Below are positions 8,237 to 18,265 of a stretch of DNA of 64,000 nt, piece after piece. Source of the stretch: an uncultured Rhodospirillales bacterium (lineage in GTDB: Bacteria; Pseudomonadota; Alphaproteobacteria; ATCC43930; CGMCC-115725); the NCBI GenBank assembly GCA_903828515.1, contig CAIKMD010000002.1, positions 496,001 to 560,000 of the forward strand. Reading direction: 5' to 3'. Each line of letters opens with the position of its first letter. Position 1 is the first letter of the stretch. A model generated the notes under the pieces. That model saw only the letters and a list, made by a program, of their open reading frames with translations. It had not been told where the DNA came from and did not search any database. A program made the translations under genes and the position numbers.

Positions 8237-9874
8237 TCATACGTTTACCGGCGCCAGGGTCGGCCGGCCGCGGATGAAGTCGGCGGCTTTCTCGGCGATC
8301 ATGATCACCGTCGCGTTGATGTTGGCGCCGACCAGGTCGGGCATCACCGCCGCATCGACGACGCGCAACCCGTCGATGCCGCGCACCCGGCATTCGGGAT
8401 CGACTACCGCGCTGGGGTCGCTGTCGATGCCCATCTTGCAGGTTCCGAGCGGATGATGCGCCGTGGCGCCGACCGCGCGGATATGCGCATCGAGTTCGGC
8501 ATCGCTTTGCTTGTCGGTGCCGGGCGAGACTTCTTTTCCCATGAAGGGCTGTAGCGCCTTTTGCCGGCCGAAATCACGGACGATGCGCACGCCCGCCCGC
8601 ACGTTGACGCGGTCGCTCTCGGTGTCGAGGAAGTTCTGGTGAATCTTCACGGCCGCTTTCGGGTCGGCCGAAGCGAGTTTGACCGCACCGCGACTGGTCG
8701 GGCGCAACAGGACCGCGCGCGCGCCGAAACTATCGGCGACAGGTCCGCCGAAGGGCGGGAGATAAGGCCGCGCGCCGCCCGGCGCCATGCGGAACAGAAT
8801 CTGGATGTCGGGCATCTTCTCTTCCGGCCGCGATTTGACGAAGGCCATGCAACCGCCCGGCAGGTCGGTCGCCCAGCCAGTGCCGAAGAGATAGGCCTGC
8901 GCCATGCCGAGCCCGATGCGATCGAGGCGGAATCGCTCGGTGAAGGGACCGGGCTCGCGGCGCGTGTAATCGACGCCGACGGAAAGATGGTCCTGCAGGT
9001 TCTTGCCGACACCGGGCAGTGCGACTTTCACGCCGATATCATGCGCCTTGAGCTCGTCGGGATCGCCAATGCCCGAGAGCATCAGCAGTTGGGGCGAGTT
9101 GATGACGCCGCCGGCGAGCAGTACCTCCCGACTGGCGCGGGCGACCGAACGCTCGCCGTCTTTTTCATACTCGATGCCGACCGCGCGATTGCCTTCGAAC
9201 ACGACGCGCGTGGCGAAAGCCTGGGTCACGACCTGAAGATTCTTGCGGCCGAGCGCGGGGCGGAGATACGCGGTGGCGGCGGAGCAGCGCCGCCCATTGA
9301 TGATCGTCGCCTGCGAATGGCCGACCCCTTCCTGTTGCTCGCCGTTGTAATCGTCGGTTTGCTTGAAGCCCGCCTGCAGCGCGGCTTCGACATGCGCCTC
9401 GATCAGCGGATCTTTGTAGCGCGTCCAGCGCGTCGCCAAGGGACCGCTGCCGCCGCGATAGGCCGTCTCGCCGCCTTCCCAGCTTTCCTGTTTCTTGAAA
9501 TAGGGCAGGGCGTGGGCATAGGACCATTGTGTCAGGCCCGAGTCGCGCCAGCGGTCGTAATCGTTACGGTGGCCGCGCACATAGCCCATGACATTGATCG
9601 AGGACGAACCGCCGATCACCTTGCCGCGCGCGCATTCGATGCTGCGGCCGTTGAGGCCGGGTTCGGCCTCGGTGAAATACATCCAATCGTGCAGCCGCTC
9701 TTCGAAGATCTTGCCCCAGGCGAGCGGTATGTGAATGAGCGGGTCGCGATCCCAGCCGCCCGCTTCGAGGACGAGAACGCGCACGTCGCTGTCCTCGGTC
9801 AGGCGATAGGCCAGACAGCATCCGGCCGATCCGGCGCCGACAATGACGTAATCGTAATCCGAGGCGTTTGCCAT
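8237..9874 (-). CDS. GMC-family FAD oxidoreductase (choline/alcohol dehydrogenase-like)
   Basis: A 545-residue flavoenzyme. Residues 7-35 are the Rossmann FAD motif [17 protein letters not shown]. The first GMC signature is [20 protein letters not shown] and the second is [19 protein letters not shown]. The C-terminal catalytic pair lies in [11 protein letters not shown] (His) and the following [26 protein letters not shown] segment. Substrate is an alcohol or choline-like compound and cannot be fixed from sequence. There is no betaine aldehyde dehydrogenase nearby, so a glycine-betaine role is not supported. It is divergent from dgt, the two sharing a 5' region of about 90 nt. Confidence 0.92.
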   Translation of the reverse strand: MANASDYDYVIVGAGSAGCCLAYRLTEDSDVRVLVLEAGGWDRDPLIHIPLAWGKIFEERLHDWMYFTEAEPGLNGRSIECARGKVIGGSSSINVMGYVRGHRNDYDRWRDSGLTQWSYAHALPYFKKQESWEGGETAYRGGSGPLATRWTRYKDPLIEAHVEAALQAGFKQTDDYNGEQQEGVGHSQATIINGRRCSAATAYLRPALGRKNLQVVTQAFATRVVFEGNRAVGIEYEKDGERSVARASREVLLAGGVINSPQLLMLSGIGDPDELKAHDIGVKVALPGVGKNLQDHLSVGVDYTRREPGPFTERFRLDRIGLGMAQAYLFGTGWATDLPGGCMAFVKSRPEEKMPDIQILFRMAPGGARPYLPPFGGPVADSFGARAVLLRPTSRGAVKLASADPKAAVKIHQNFLDTESDRVNVRAGVRIVRDFGRQKALQPFMGKEVSPGTDKQSDAELDAHIRAVGATAHHPLGTCKMGIDSDPSAVVDPECRVRGIDGLRVVDAAVMPDLVGANINATVIMIAEKAADFIRGRPTLAPVNV

Positions 9875-9963
9875 CCCGCGAGTCCTTTATATTTCCCCAT
9901 CCCGATCATCCGATACGGGCGCCCGCGTTGCAACCGTGGCCCCTCGGGATTAGGTTCCGGGTC

Positions 9964-11124
9964 ATGACCGCACAGGCACTTGCCGCTTATGCCTGCCGTG
10001 CCGAGGAAAGTCGCGGCCGGCTTTATCCGGAGCCCGAAAGTGCCACCCGTTCGGCGTTTCAGCGCGACCGCGACCGCATCGTCCATTCGGCGGCTTTCCG
10101 GCGGCTGCAATACAAGACTCAGGTCTTCGTCTATCACGAGGGAGATCACTACCGGACCCGGCTGACCCACAGCCTCGAAGTCGCGCAGATCGCGCGGTCG
10201 ATCGCGCGGCAACTCGAACTCAACGAGGACCTCGCCGAGGCAGTCTCGCTCGGTCACGACCTCGGACACACGCCGTTCGGCCATGCCGGGGAAGACGCGC
10301 TCAACGCGGCGATGAAACCGTTTGGCGGGTTCTCGCACAACGATCAGACCCTGCGCGTCCTGACCAAGCTCGAACATCGCTATGCCGGTTTCGACGGTCT
10401 CAATCTGACGTGGGAGACGCTCGAAGCGACCGTGAAGCACAATGGTCCGGTGGGTAAGCCGCTGCCGGCGACGCTGGCCGAATACGTGACGCGTCACGAT
10501 CTCGAACTCGATACCTTCGCATCGGCCGAGGCGCAGGTCGCCGCGATCAGCGACGACATCGCTTACAACAATCACGATCTCGACGACGGGCTGCGCGCCG
10601 GACTCTTCGCCATCGACGATATCTCGTCGGTGAAGCTGGCGGGGCCGATCTTCGCCGAGGTCGACCGCGCCAATCCAGGCGTCGACGACGCGCGGCTCAT
10701 CCACGAGGCCAATCGCCGCCTGATCGACCGCATGGTGAGTGACGTGGTCACCGAATCGAAAAAGCGTCTCGCCGAAAGCGGCGCGACGAGCGCGGTGGCG
10801 ATCCGTGGCTTGGACCATTCCGTGATCGGCTTCTCGCCCGCGATGCGCGAGCGCGAGCGGGAACTGCGCGACTTTCTTTATCAGCGCATGTATCGCCATT
10901 ATCGCGTCAATCGCATGGCCTCGAAAGCGCGCCGGATCGTGCAGGAGCTGTTTCAGCTTTTGCTCGCCGAGCCGCAATGCCTGCCGACCGAATGGCAGGC
11001 GCAAGCCAAAGGCGCGGGGAACCCGGAGACCGCCCGGGTCGTTGCCGACTATATCGCCGGCATGACGGATCGTTACGCGCAGGACGAGCACTATAAGCTT
11101 TTCGATAGGTATGCACCGACGTGA
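9964..11124 (+). CDS. dgt: Deoxyguanosinetriphosphate triphosphohydrolase-like protein
   Basis: A 386-residue HD-domain dNTPase that converts dNTPs to deoxynucleosides plus triphosphate. Metal-binding HD residues lie in [17 protein letters not shown] and [30 protein letters not shown] and [17 protein letters not shown] follow. The ATG at 9964 is chosen because the family N-terminus begins near [11 protein letters not shown]; the codons further upstream overlap the divergent GMC start. Its TGA overlaps the GTG of argS by 4 nt (GTGA), so the two are translationally coupled. Confidence 0.93.
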   Translation: MTAQALAAYACRAEESRGRLYPEPESATRSAFQRDRDRIVHSAAFRRLQYKTQVFVYHEGDHYRTRLTHSLEVAQIARSIARQLELNEDLAEAVSLGHDLGHTPFGHAGEDALNAAMKPFGGFSHNDQTLRVLTKLEHRYAGFDGLNLTWETLEATVKHNGPVGKPLPATLAEYVTRHDLELDTFASAEAQVAAISDDIAYNNHDLDDGLRAGLFAIDDISSVKLAGPIFAEVDRANPGVDDARLIHEANRRLIDRMVSDVVTESKKRLAESGATSAVAIRGLDHSVIGFSPAMRERERELRDFLYQRMYRHYRVNRMASKARRIVQELFQLLLAEPQCLPTEWQAQAKGAGNPETARVVADYIAGMTDRYAQDEHYKLFDRYAPT

Positions 11125-12881
11125 GAGATCTCTTCGCCCATTTTCATGCCGTCGTGATCGCCGAGATCGAGGCGCTGGTGCATGACGGCCAGGTGCCGGC
11201 CGGCCTCGATCTTTCGCGCGTGACCATCGAGCCGCCGCGCGATCCGACGCATGGCGATATCGCGACCAACGCGGCGATGGTGCTGGCGAAACCCGCAGGC
11301 ATGAATCCGCGCGCCTTTGCCGAGAAACTCCTGGCGCGTCTCAAAACCGCCGAGGACGTGACCGACGCCAGCGTCGCCGGGCCGGGCTTCATCAATCTGC
11401 GCATCGCCGATTCATTCTGGCATGCCCGGCTCGCCGATATTCTTGCCGCCGGTCCGTCTTACGGCGACAGCGAGATGGGCAAGGGCAGGCGGGTCAACAT
11501 CGAATACGTCTCGGCCAATCCGACGGGGCCGATGCATGTCGGACACGGGCGCGGCGCGGTGGTCGGCGATGCGCTCGCCGCGCTGCTGGAGAAGGCCGGA
11601 TTTCAGGTCTGCCGCGAATACTACATCAACGACGCGGGCGCGCAGGTCGATGTGCTCGCACGTTCGCTCCACCTGCGTTATCGCGAGGCGTTGGGCGAGA
11701 CCATCGGCGATATTCCCGAGGGGCTTTACCCCGGCGAGTATCTGAAAGACGCGGCGGTCATTCTCGCCGCGCGCGACGGCAAGAAATTTCTCGACGCGCC
11801 GGAAGCCGAATGGATCGCCGCGTTGCGGGATTTCGCCATCGACACGATGATGGGGCTCATCCGCGAGGACCTGAAGGCGCTGGGCGTCGAGCATGAGGTG
11901 ATTACCTCCGAGCGCGCGATCACCAAGGCCGGCGGCATCGAGACGGCGATCGCAACGCTCGAAAGCCAGGACCTCGTCTATGTCGGCGTGCTGGAACCGC
12001 CCAAGGGCAAGCTGCCCGACGATTGGGAACCGCGCGAACAGACCTTGTTCCGTTCGACCCAATTCGGCGACGACGTCGACCGTCCGCTCAAGAAGTCCGA
12101 CGGGTCGTGGACTTATTTCGCGGCCGACATCGCCTATCACTTCGACAAGGTTCGGCGCGGATTCAACGAGATGATCGACATCTGGGGTGCGGATCACGGC
12201 GGCTATGTGAAGCGCATGCAGGCGGCGGTCACCGCGTTGACCGGCGGCAAGGCCGGGCTCGACGTGAAATTGTGCCAGCTCGTCAATCTCTTCGACAAGG
12301 GCCAGCCGGTTCGCATGTCGAAACGCGCGGGCACCTTCGTCACCTTGCGCGAATGCGTCGATCAGGTCGGCAAGGACGTGTTTCGTTTCGTCATGTTGAT
12401 TCGACGCAACGATCAGGCGCTCGATTTCGATTTCGCCAAGGTCGTCGAGCAGTCGAAGGACAATCCGGTCTTCTATGTGCAATACGCGCATGCGCGCGCC
12501 TCGTCCGTGCTGCGCCACGCGGTCGAGCAATTCAGGACGACCGAACTGGCGCCGGGTTCGCTCGCGCAAACGAAACTCGCTTTGCTGTCCGATCGCGACG
12601 AGATCGCGGTGATCCGCTTGCTCGCGCAGTGGCCGCGTCTGGTCGAGGGCGCGGCCGAAGCGCATGAGCCGCATCGCGTCGCGTTCTATTTGCAGGAGGT
12701 CGCGGCGGCCTTTCACGGTCTGTGGAACAAAGGCAATGCCGATGCGAGCCTGCGTTTCATCCAGGCTGACGAGAAAGACGTAACCCTCGCGCGCCTCGCG
12801 CTGGTGCAGGCCGTGGCTTTCGTCATCGCCTCGGGGCTCGCGGTCTTCGGCGTCGAACCGCTCGCGGAAATGCGGGCATGA
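11121..12881 (+). CDS. argS: Arginyl-tRNA synthetase
   Basis: A 586-residue class I synthetase that charges tRNA-Arg. Signatures are [22 protein letters not shown] (the HIGH motif reads HVGH), [28 protein letters not shown] and [12 protein letters not shown] (the KMSK counterpart). [37 protein letters not shown] is the anticodon-binding lead. It starts at a GTG overlapping the dgt stop and ends in an ATGA overlap with the SPOR gene. Confidence 0.97.
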   Translation: MRDLFAHFHAVVIAEIEALVHDGQVPAGLDLSRVTIEPPRDPTHGDIATNAAMVLAKPAGMNPRAFAEKLLARLKTAEDVTDASVAGPGFINLRIADSFWHARLADILAAGPSYGDSEMGKGRRVNIEYVSANPTGPMHVGHGRGAVVGDALAALLEKAGFQVCREYYINDAGAQVDVLARSLHLRYREALGETIGDIPEGLYPGEYLKDAAVILAARDGKKFLDAPEAEWIAALRDFAIDTMMGLIREDLKALGVEHEVITSERAITKAGGIETAIATLESQDLVYVGVLEPPKGKLPDDWEPREQTLFRSTQFGDDVDRPLKKSDGSWTYFAADIAYHFDKVRRGFNEMIDIWGADHGGYVKRMQAAVTALTGGKAGLDVKLCQLVNLFDKGQPVRMSKRAGTFVTLRECVDQVGKDVFRFVMLIRRNDQALDFDFAKVVEQSKDNPVFYVQYAHARASSVLRHAVEQFRTTELAPGSLAQTKLALLSDRDEIAVIRLLAQWPRLVEGAAEAHEPHRVAFYLQEVAAAFHGLWNKGNADASLRFIQADEKDVTLARLALVQAVAFVIASGLAVFGVEPLAEMRA

Positions 12882-13678
12882 GCCAGCGGCTCGAAGCCGA
12901 TCCCGGCGGTCGCGGCCGTCGTGACGACGACGAGCCGCGCGGCGGCAAGTTCAAGGCGCTGCTGCTTGTCGTTGCGGTCGCGGGGATCGGCGGCGGCTCG
13001 TGGTGGGTCTATCGCTCGGATCTGCCGCGTCAGGCACCGGAAAACGTTCCGGTGATTCATTCCGATGCCGCGCCGGTGAAAACCGCGCCGACCGATCCGG
13101 GCGGCATGATCGTACCCGATCAGGATTCGGTGCTGCTCAACCGTCAGGGACGCGGCGAGGCGGCGGGACGAAATTTGCCGAAGGTCGAAGAGCTGTTGCC
13201 CGATCCCGAACCGATCCTGCCGCGCCCGGTCGCGCCCGCCAAGCAGGTCGCGGCGGCGCCACCACCACCGCCACAACAAGTGGCGACACCGCCCGTGCCG
13301 CAGCCCGTACCATCGCCACCGCCCGCGTCACCGGTGCAGGCAGCACCTCAACTTGCGACCGCGCCGCCGCCGCCGGTCGCAGCACCCGCGCTGCCCGCAG
13401 CCACCGCGCCGACCGTTGCGGCATCCGGCAAGGGGTATCGCCTGCAACTCGGCGCGCTCAAAACGGAAGATGCCGCAAAACAGGAATGGTTGCGTCTGCA
13501 GAAGGCCCAGGCCGATGTGCTGGGGAAACTGGCGCTGGCGGTCAGTCGCATCGATCTCGGCGACAAGGGGACCTATTACCGTATCCAGGCGGGACCGATC
13601 GCCGACCCGGCGCAAGCCGCGCAAGCCTGTGACACGCTGAAGAGCCGCAAGATCGGGTGCATTCTTGTCAAGCCGTGA
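12878..13678 (+). CDS. SPOR-domain inner-membrane protein
   Basis: 266 residues: a short charged cytoplasmic N-terminus, one membrane helix (about 30-46, [19 protein letters not shown]) and a long Pro/Ala-rich linker (about 105-180). The C-terminal SPOR domain begins at [21 protein letters not shown] and ends [18 protein letters not shown] domains bind denuded septal peptidoglycan, so a role in division or wall remodelling is expected. Position right after argS and before nagZ is typical of alphaproteobacteria. Confidence 0.88.
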   Translation: MSQRLEADPGGRGRRDDDEPRGGKFKALLLVVAVAGIGGGSWWVYRSDLPRQAPENVPVIHSDAAPVKTAPTDPGGMIVPDQDSVLLNRQGRGEAAGRNLPKVEELLPDPEPILPRPVAPAKQVAAAPPPPPQQVATPPVPQPVPSPPPASPVQAAPQLATAPPPPVAAPALPAATAPTVAASGKGYRLQLGALKTEDAAKQEWLRLQKAQADVLGKLALAVSRIDLGDKGTYYRIQAGPIADPAQAAQACDTLKSRKIGCILVKP

Positions 13679-14156
13679 GGTGTTGATCGGCTTTGCGTTG
13701 GCATTCTCATTCGCAACCAGCGCTTACGCCTGCATTGGTTCCAACGAGTTCAGTTCACCAGACGGCGTTGTTGTTGCCCATATAACGGAACGCACCGGAA
13801 CAGGTTGTGGCGAAAGCCGCGTCGAAATGTTTACGCGCAAGCACCACAGATTGGCGGCACGGAGTTATATGTCCAACGACAAGGAGCATGGGCTCGGTGT
13901 CGAGGAAGCCTCGTGGACGCCAAATTCGGCATTTTTCATATTCAGCATGTCAAGTTCGGGTGGCCATCAAGCGAACCATTATCCGATTTGGTACTATTCG
14001 CGTCGAAACAACAAGTTCGTTTCACTCGAAGCGCTTTTGAGCGGACTCTATGTCACCGATGCGAAATTTAGAATCATCGCGCCAGCGACGATTGAGATCA
14101 TCGGTCGCGATAACGAGACGCGTCGGGTGAATCTTCAACCAAGCCGATCCCGATGA
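13665..14156 (+). CDS. Unknown secreted protein with atypical base composition
   Basis: A 163-residue product if the TTG at 13665 is used, overlapping the SPOR gene by 14 nt; GTG 13680 and TTG 13683 are other options. The N-terminus (VLIGFALAFSFATSAYACIG) reads as a signal peptide. The body has no family I recognise; blocks are SPDGVVVAHITERTGTGCGESRV and YMSNDKEHGLGVEEASWTPNSAFFIFSMSSSGGHQANHYPIWYY. Base composition is close to 50% G+C, well below its neighbours. It splits the usual SPOR-nagZ adjacency, so it looks acquired. Start and function are uncertain. Confidence 0.6.
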   Translation: MSSREVLIGFALAFSFATSAYACIGSNEFSSPDGVVVAHITERTGTGCGESRVEMFTRKHHRLAARSYMSNDKEHGLGVEEASWTPNSAFFIFSMSSSGGHQANHYPIWYYSRRNNKFVSLEALLSGLYVTDAKFRIIAPATIEIIGRDNETRRVNLQPSRSR

Positions 14157-14218
14157 GCGCAGTAGCGAATACACGCTTGTCGAGCGGCGAGTGGATCGCC
14201 TTTGCACGGGCATCCTGC

Positions 14219-14310
14219 GTCCTTCGACTTCGCTCAGGACGAGGAAAATCTTTTGTGGCATTACAGGGGCCACAAAGAAAATCTCCTCGTCCTGAGCGAA
14301 GTCGAAGGAC
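14219..14310. repeat. Long near-perfect inverted repeat (about 92 bp)
   Basis: Arms of about 42 nt (14219-14260 and 14269-14310) are reverse complements with only two or three differences, around an 8-nt loop ATTACAGG. They start GTCCTTCGACTTCGCTCAGG and end with its complement. The TCCTTCGACTTCGCTCAGGACGAGG core is a widespread intergenic repeat in proteobacteria. It separates the atypical unknown gene from nagZ. Confidence 0.8.
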
Positions 14311-14346
14311 CCACGCTGTTCATGCGGCGCGCTTCAACAGCGTCGC

Positions 14347-15366
14347 ATGTCTGAGGATGGCTCGCCCGTGATCAGTCCCGTCATTTTCGGACTCGCCGGC
14401 ACCGAACTCACCGCCGATGAACGCGACTTCTTTCGCGAGGCCGATCCGGTCGGCTTCATCCTGTTTCAGCGCAATTGCGATCATCCGCGTCAGGTCATGC
14501 GTCTCGTCGCGTCGTTGCGCGAGACCATCGGCAGAGCCGACGCGCCGGTTCTGATCGATCAAGAGGGCGGGCGGGTCGCACGGTTGAAGCCGCCGCATTG
14601 GCGCGTCTATCCGTCGGCCGCGACGATTGCCGCGCTGCCCGCCGCGCGCGAGGCGGCGTTTCTCTCGGCGCGGCTCATCGCCGACGATCTGTCGCAACTC
14701 GGCATCACCGTCGATTGCGCGCCGGTGCTCGACATTCCGGTCCCCGGCGCCGACGCCATCATCGGCGACCGCGCTTGGGGCATAACACCCGAGTCGGTGG
14801 CACAACTGGGCGCCGCTTTTTGCGACGGATTGATGGCGGGAAACGTTTTGCCCATCATCAAGCATATTCCCGGGCATGGCCGCGGCACGGTGGACAGTCA
14901 TTTCAGCCTTCCGATCGTCGCGACTCGGGCAGACGAATTGGCAGCGACCGATTTCGCGCCGTTTCGCGCGCTCGCGGGGATGCCGTGGGCGATGACCGCG
15001 CATATCGTTTATTCGGCGTTCGACTCGGACCTGCCCGCGACGCTTTCGAAGTCGGTCATCGAGGGGGTGATTAGGGCTGGCGTCGGCTTCGACGGCGTGC
15101 TTGTCTCCGACGATCTTTCGATGAAGGCGCTCGGCGACAGCCTGGCGGCGCGCGCCCGTGGCGCGCTGAAAGCGGGTTGTGATCTGGTGCTTCACTGCAA
15201 TGGCGATCAAACGGAAATGAGCGAGATCGCTGGGGCGATCGGACCGCTCGACGCGATGGCGCGCCGCCGTGTCGACGCGGGCGAAGCGCGCCGGCACGCG
15301 CCCGGCGCGTTCGACCGCGATGCCGCCGAGCGGCGTTTCGATGCGCTGCTTCAGGGAGCGCGTTGA
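14347..15366 (+). CDS. nagZ: Beta-N-acetylhexosaminidase NagZ
   Basis: A 339-residue GH3 enzyme that removes GlcNAc from anhydro-muropeptides during cytoplasmic peptidoglycan recycling. Signatures are PVLIDQEGGRVARL, KHIPGHGRGTVDSHFSLP (the catalytic loop Asp-His pair) and GVLVSDDLSMKAL with the nucleophile Asp. The stop TGA overlaps the ATG of the next gene by one base. Catalysis residues are all intact. Confidence 0.95.
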   Translation: MSEDGSPVISPVIFGLAGTELTADERDFFREADPVGFILFQRNCDHPRQVMRLVASLRETIGRADAPVLIDQEGGRVARLKPPHWRVYPSAATIAALPAAREAAFLSARLIADDLSQLGITVDCAPVLDIPVPGADAIIGDRAWGITPESVAQLGAAFCDGLMAGNVLPIIKHIPGHGRGTVDSHFSLPIVATRADELAATDFAPFRALAGMPWAMTAHIVYSAFDSDLPATLSKSVIEGVIRAGVGFDGVLVSDDLSMKALGDSLAARARGALKAGCDLVLHCNGDQTEMSEIAGAIGPLDAMARRRVDAGEARRHAPGAFDRDAAERRFDALLQGAR

Positions 15367-16067
15367 TGCCGCCGGAAATCGCCCAACTGATTCAGGGCGT
15401 GCTGATCATGGCGCTGCCGGCGATCTTCGCGATCACGCTGCACGAAGCCGCGCATGGCTTCGTCGCCAACAAGCTGGGCGACGACACCGCGATGAAGGCC
15501 GGCCGCGTCACCTTCAATCCGATCAAACATATCGATCTGTTCGGCACGATCATCATGCCGCTGCTGCTGTTCTTCATCTCGCGCGGCCAGTTCCTGTTCG
15601 GCTATGCCAAGCCGGTCCCGGTACGCTTCGATCGTCTCAATCATCCGCGCCGCGACATGGTGTGGGTCGCCGCGGCGGGCCCCGCCACCAACATCGTTCT
15701 TGCCCTGGTTTCGGCATTGCTCCTCTATTCGGTGCCCCATGTGCCGATGTTTTTCCGCGTATGGCTTGACGGAAACCTCCAATACTCGATCATCTTCAAC
15801 GTGATCCTCGCGGTCTTCAACATGATCCCGCTGCCGCCGCTCGATGGCGGACGCGTTGCTGTCGGGCTGCTGCCCGATGCGCTGGCGATTCCGTTGGCGA
15901 ACACCGAGCGTTACGGCATGCTGGTCCTGATCGTGCTGCTATTTCTGCTGCCGCTGCTCGGCGACCAGATCGGCATGAACCTCAACATCATCAGCTATGT
16001 GATCCAATGGCCGGTCGAGTGGCTGCTCGACCTGATTTCGGGGATCACCGGCATCGGCATTCAATGA
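15366..16067 (+). CDS. Site-2 protease family (M50) integral membrane metalloprotease
   Basis: A 233-residue membrane protein with HEAAH (HExxH zinc motif) in the first helix and NMIPLPPLDGGR (the NxxPxPxLDG motif) in a later one; about five or six hydrophobic segments. Homologues in this gene position, between nagZ and scpA, are common in alphaproteobacteria but their substrate is not known. ATG 15366 (TGATG overlap with nagZ) is preferred over TTG 15363. The ATGA at 16064 couples it to scpA. Confidence 0.9.
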   Translation: MPPEIAQLIQGVLIMALPAIFAITLHEAAHGFVANKLGDDTAMKAGRVTFNPIKHIDLFGTIIMPLLLFFISRGQFLFGYAKPVPVRFDRLNHPRRDMVWVAAAGPATNIVLALVSALLLYSVPHVPMFFRVWLDGNLQYSIIFNVILAVFNMIPLPPLDGGRVAVGLLPDALAIPLANTERYGMLVLIVLLFLLPLLGDQIGMNLNIISYVIQWPVEWLLDLISGITGIGIQ

Positions 16068-16849
16068 GCGACACCGAACCGTTCGAAATGGAAAAGCCCG
16101 AGCGCGAGCAGGGCGATGAACTCGTCGTCGACCTCGAAGGTTACGAGGGCCCGATCGACGTGCTGCTGTCGCTCGCGCGCGAGCAGAAGGTCGACATCAC
16201 CAAGATTTCGATTCTGAAGCTCGCCGATCAATACCTCGCCTTCATCACCGCGGCGCGGCGCCTGAGCCTCGAGATCGCGGCCGATTATCTCGTCATGGCG
16301 GCGTGGCTCGCGTATCTCAAATCGCGCCTCCTGTTGCCGCAGCCCGCCGAGGCCGAAGAGCCGTCGGGCGAGGAGATGGCCGCGGCTCTCGCGCATCAAT
16401 TGCTGCGTCTCGAAGCGATGCAGAAGATGGGGCAGCAGCTTTTCGCCCGCGATCTGCTCGGCCGCGACGTTTTCAACCGCGGCGCGCCCGAGGGCTTGCC
16501 GCGCGTCCTGGTTCCGGTCTACGAGGCGACGCTGTATGAGCTGCTCAAGGCCTATGGCGACGAACGTTCGCGCAAGGAAGCCGGTGTCCTTCATATCGAA
16601 GCCGCCGAGCTTTATTCGATGGACGATGCGTTGCAGCGGCTGTCGCGTCTCCTCGGCCGGATGCCCGACTGGCGCACGCTGGTCAGCTTCCTGCCGCCGG
16701 GCGTGATGTCGGGGCTGGTGCAGCGCTCGGCGGTCGCCTCGACGTTCGCCGCCACTCTTGAACTCGTGCGTTCCGGCAAGCTTCAGCTTCGCCAGGATGT
16801 CGCATTCGGTCCCATTTTCCTGCGTAGTCCGCCGTCAGAGCAAACATGA
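16064..16849 (+). CDS. scpA: Segregation and condensation protein A
   Basis: A 261-residue kleisin that bridges SMC heads with ScpB. Key blocks are EGYEGPIDVLLSLAREQKVDITKISILKLADQYL and AADYLVMAAWLAYLKSRLLLP at the N-terminus, and a winged-helix end with ELVRSGKLQLRQDVAFGPIFL. The start is the ATG overlapping the M50 stop; the stop overlaps the scpB ATG in the same ATGA manner, as expected for stoichiometric partners. Confidence 0.95.
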   Translation: MSDTEPFEMEKPEREQGDELVVDLEGYEGPIDVLLSLAREQKVDITKISILKLADQYLAFITAARRLSLEIAADYLVMAAWLAYLKSRLLLPQPAEAEEPSGEEMAAALAHQLLRLEAMQKMGQQLFARDLLGRDVFNRGAPEGLPRVLVPVYEATLYELLKAYGDERSRKEAGVLHIEAAELYSMDDALQRLSRLLGRMPDWRTLVSFLPPGVMSGLVQRSAVASTFAATLELVRSGKLQLRQDVAFGPIFLRSPPSEQT

Positions 16850-17688
16850 ACGAAGACGAAGATCAACCTCAAGACCAAGCCCCACCGGAAGACCAGCAAG
16901 CGGTCCCCGAAACGACGATCGAATCTTTTTCGGACGAGCTTCGTCTGGTCGAGGCTTTGCTGTTCGCGTCGTCATCGCCGCTCGACGAAGACGGGCTGAA
17001 ACTGCGCCTGCCCGAGGGCGCCGACGTGGCGGCCCTGATCGAGGAGGTGATCGCGATCTACGCGCCGCGCGGCGTCAATATCGTGCGCGTGGCCGGCGGC
17101 TGGACCGTCCGCACCGCGCCCGATCTCGCGCCGCGCCTGAAACTGACCCAGAAGGTCGGCCGCAAGCTGTCGCGTGCCGCGATCGAAACCCTGGCGGTGG
17201 TCGCCTATCACCAGCCGGTGACGCGCGGCGAGATCGAGGAGATTCGCGGCGTCGTCATCAGCCGCGGCACGCTCGACACGCTGATGGAAGCGGGCTGGAT
17301 CGTTCCGAAAGGCCGCAAGCAGACCGTCGGCCGCCCGGCGACCTGGGTGACGACAGAAGCGTTCCTGCTGCATTTCGGTCTGGCGAGCCTTGCCGATCTG
17401 CCTGGCATGGACGAGTTGCGCGCGGCCGGCTTGGTCGGACCGCGTCCGGTCGCGACCCTACGCGAGACCATCGCCGCCGCCGACGAGCGCCTGCCCGCGG
17501 CACCGGGCGAGGACGACGAAGACGATGATGAATTGGACGACGACGATGCCGATGACGTCGTGCGGTCCCAATCCGGATCGGCCGAGGCCGAATCAGCCGA
17601 GTCCGAAGCGCCCGAGTCCGAGGATGCCGACGATGAGGAGGACGCTGTCGAGGAAGCCGAGGCGGTGGACGACGATAATACGGCGTGA
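16846..17688 (+). CDS. scpB: Segregation and condensation protein B with long acidic tail
   Basis: 280 residues. The two winged-helix domains occupy about residues 28-205, with LVEALLFASSSPLDE, LSRAAIETLAVVAYHQPVTRGEIEEIRGV and GRPATWVTTEAFLLHFGL. The final 70 or so residues are almost entirely Asp/Glu/Ala/Ser, an unusually long acidic extension. It stabilises ScpA dimers in the SMC complex. It is translationally coupled to scpA. Confidence 0.94.
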   Translation: MNEDEDQPQDQAPPEDQQAVPETTIESFSDELRLVEALLFASSSPLDEDGLKLRLPEGADVAALIEEVIAIYAPRGVNIVRVAGGWTVRTAPDLAPRLKLTQKVGRKLSRAAIETLAVVAYHQPVTRGEIEEIRGVVISRGTLDTLMEAGWIVPKGRKQTVGRPATWVTTEAFLLHFGLASLADLPGMDELRAAGLVGPRPVATLRETIAAADERLPAAPGEDDEDDDELDDDDADDVVRSQSGSAEAESAESEAPESEDADDEEDAVEEAEAVDDDNTA

Positions 17689-17785
17689 ATCGGCGCTTCC
17701 GGTCGAAGCCTCCCGCGTTGCGGCGTCGCACGCGTTTTGCCATGATCCGCGCATGAACCTCGGTAGCGGAGCGGTAGCGTAGGCA

Positions 17786-18265
17786 ATGTTCGATTTCGCG
17801 TGGTCCGAACTGGCGTTGATCGCCATCGTGGCGCTCGTCGTGATCGGGCCCAAGGACTTGCCGCGTGTCATGCGGATCGTCGGTCAGTGGGTCCGGCGCG
17901 CGCGCTCGATCGCCCGCGAGTTCCAGGGCAGCCTCGATCAGATGATGCGCGAGGCCGAACTCGACGACATCAAACGCAACATGGATCGCGCCACCGATTT
18001 CAATCTCGAGAAAGAGATCGAGAAGATCGTCGATCCCAATCGCGACATCCACAATTCGCTGACCGACCCGATGCTGACCAATCCGCTGACCGCGGAGACG
18101 GAAGCGACCATGACGCCGCAGATCGAGGCGACGCCGAGCGAAATCGGTGCGACGCCGATGGTCGGCGAGGTGGCGATGCCGCCGCGTCCGGCGATCGAAA
18201 CGTCGCCGCTTTCGGTGCCGGATGAAACGCCTAAGCCCGCGCCCGAATCGCCGGTAACGCGATGA
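17786..18265 (+). CDS. tatB: Sec-independent translocase protein TatB
   Basis: A 159-residue TatA/B-family protein: MFDFAWSELALIAIVALVVIGPKDLPRVMR is the membrane helix and hinge, followed by an amphipathic helix VGQWVRRARSIAREFQGSLDQMMREAEL. A Glu at position 8 and the long acidic/Pro-rich tail are TatB rather than TatA features. TatB with TatC recognises twin-arginine signals. The 97 nt before it, where tatA normally sits, code for nothing similar. Its stop overlaps the tatC ATG. Confidence 0.93.
   Translation: MFDFAWSELALIAIVALVVIGPKDLPRVMRIVGQWVRRARSIAREFQGSLDQMMREAELDDIKRNMDRATDFNLEKEIEKIVDPNRDIHNSLTDPMLTNPLTAETEATMTPQIEATPSEIGATPMVGEVAMPPRPAIETSPLSVPDETPKPAPESPVTR

Noticed and set aside
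8561-9967. 468-codon plus-strand frame opposite the GMC oxidoreductase
   Set aside because: The minus strand has full FAD and GMC signatures; the plus frame shows no motif.
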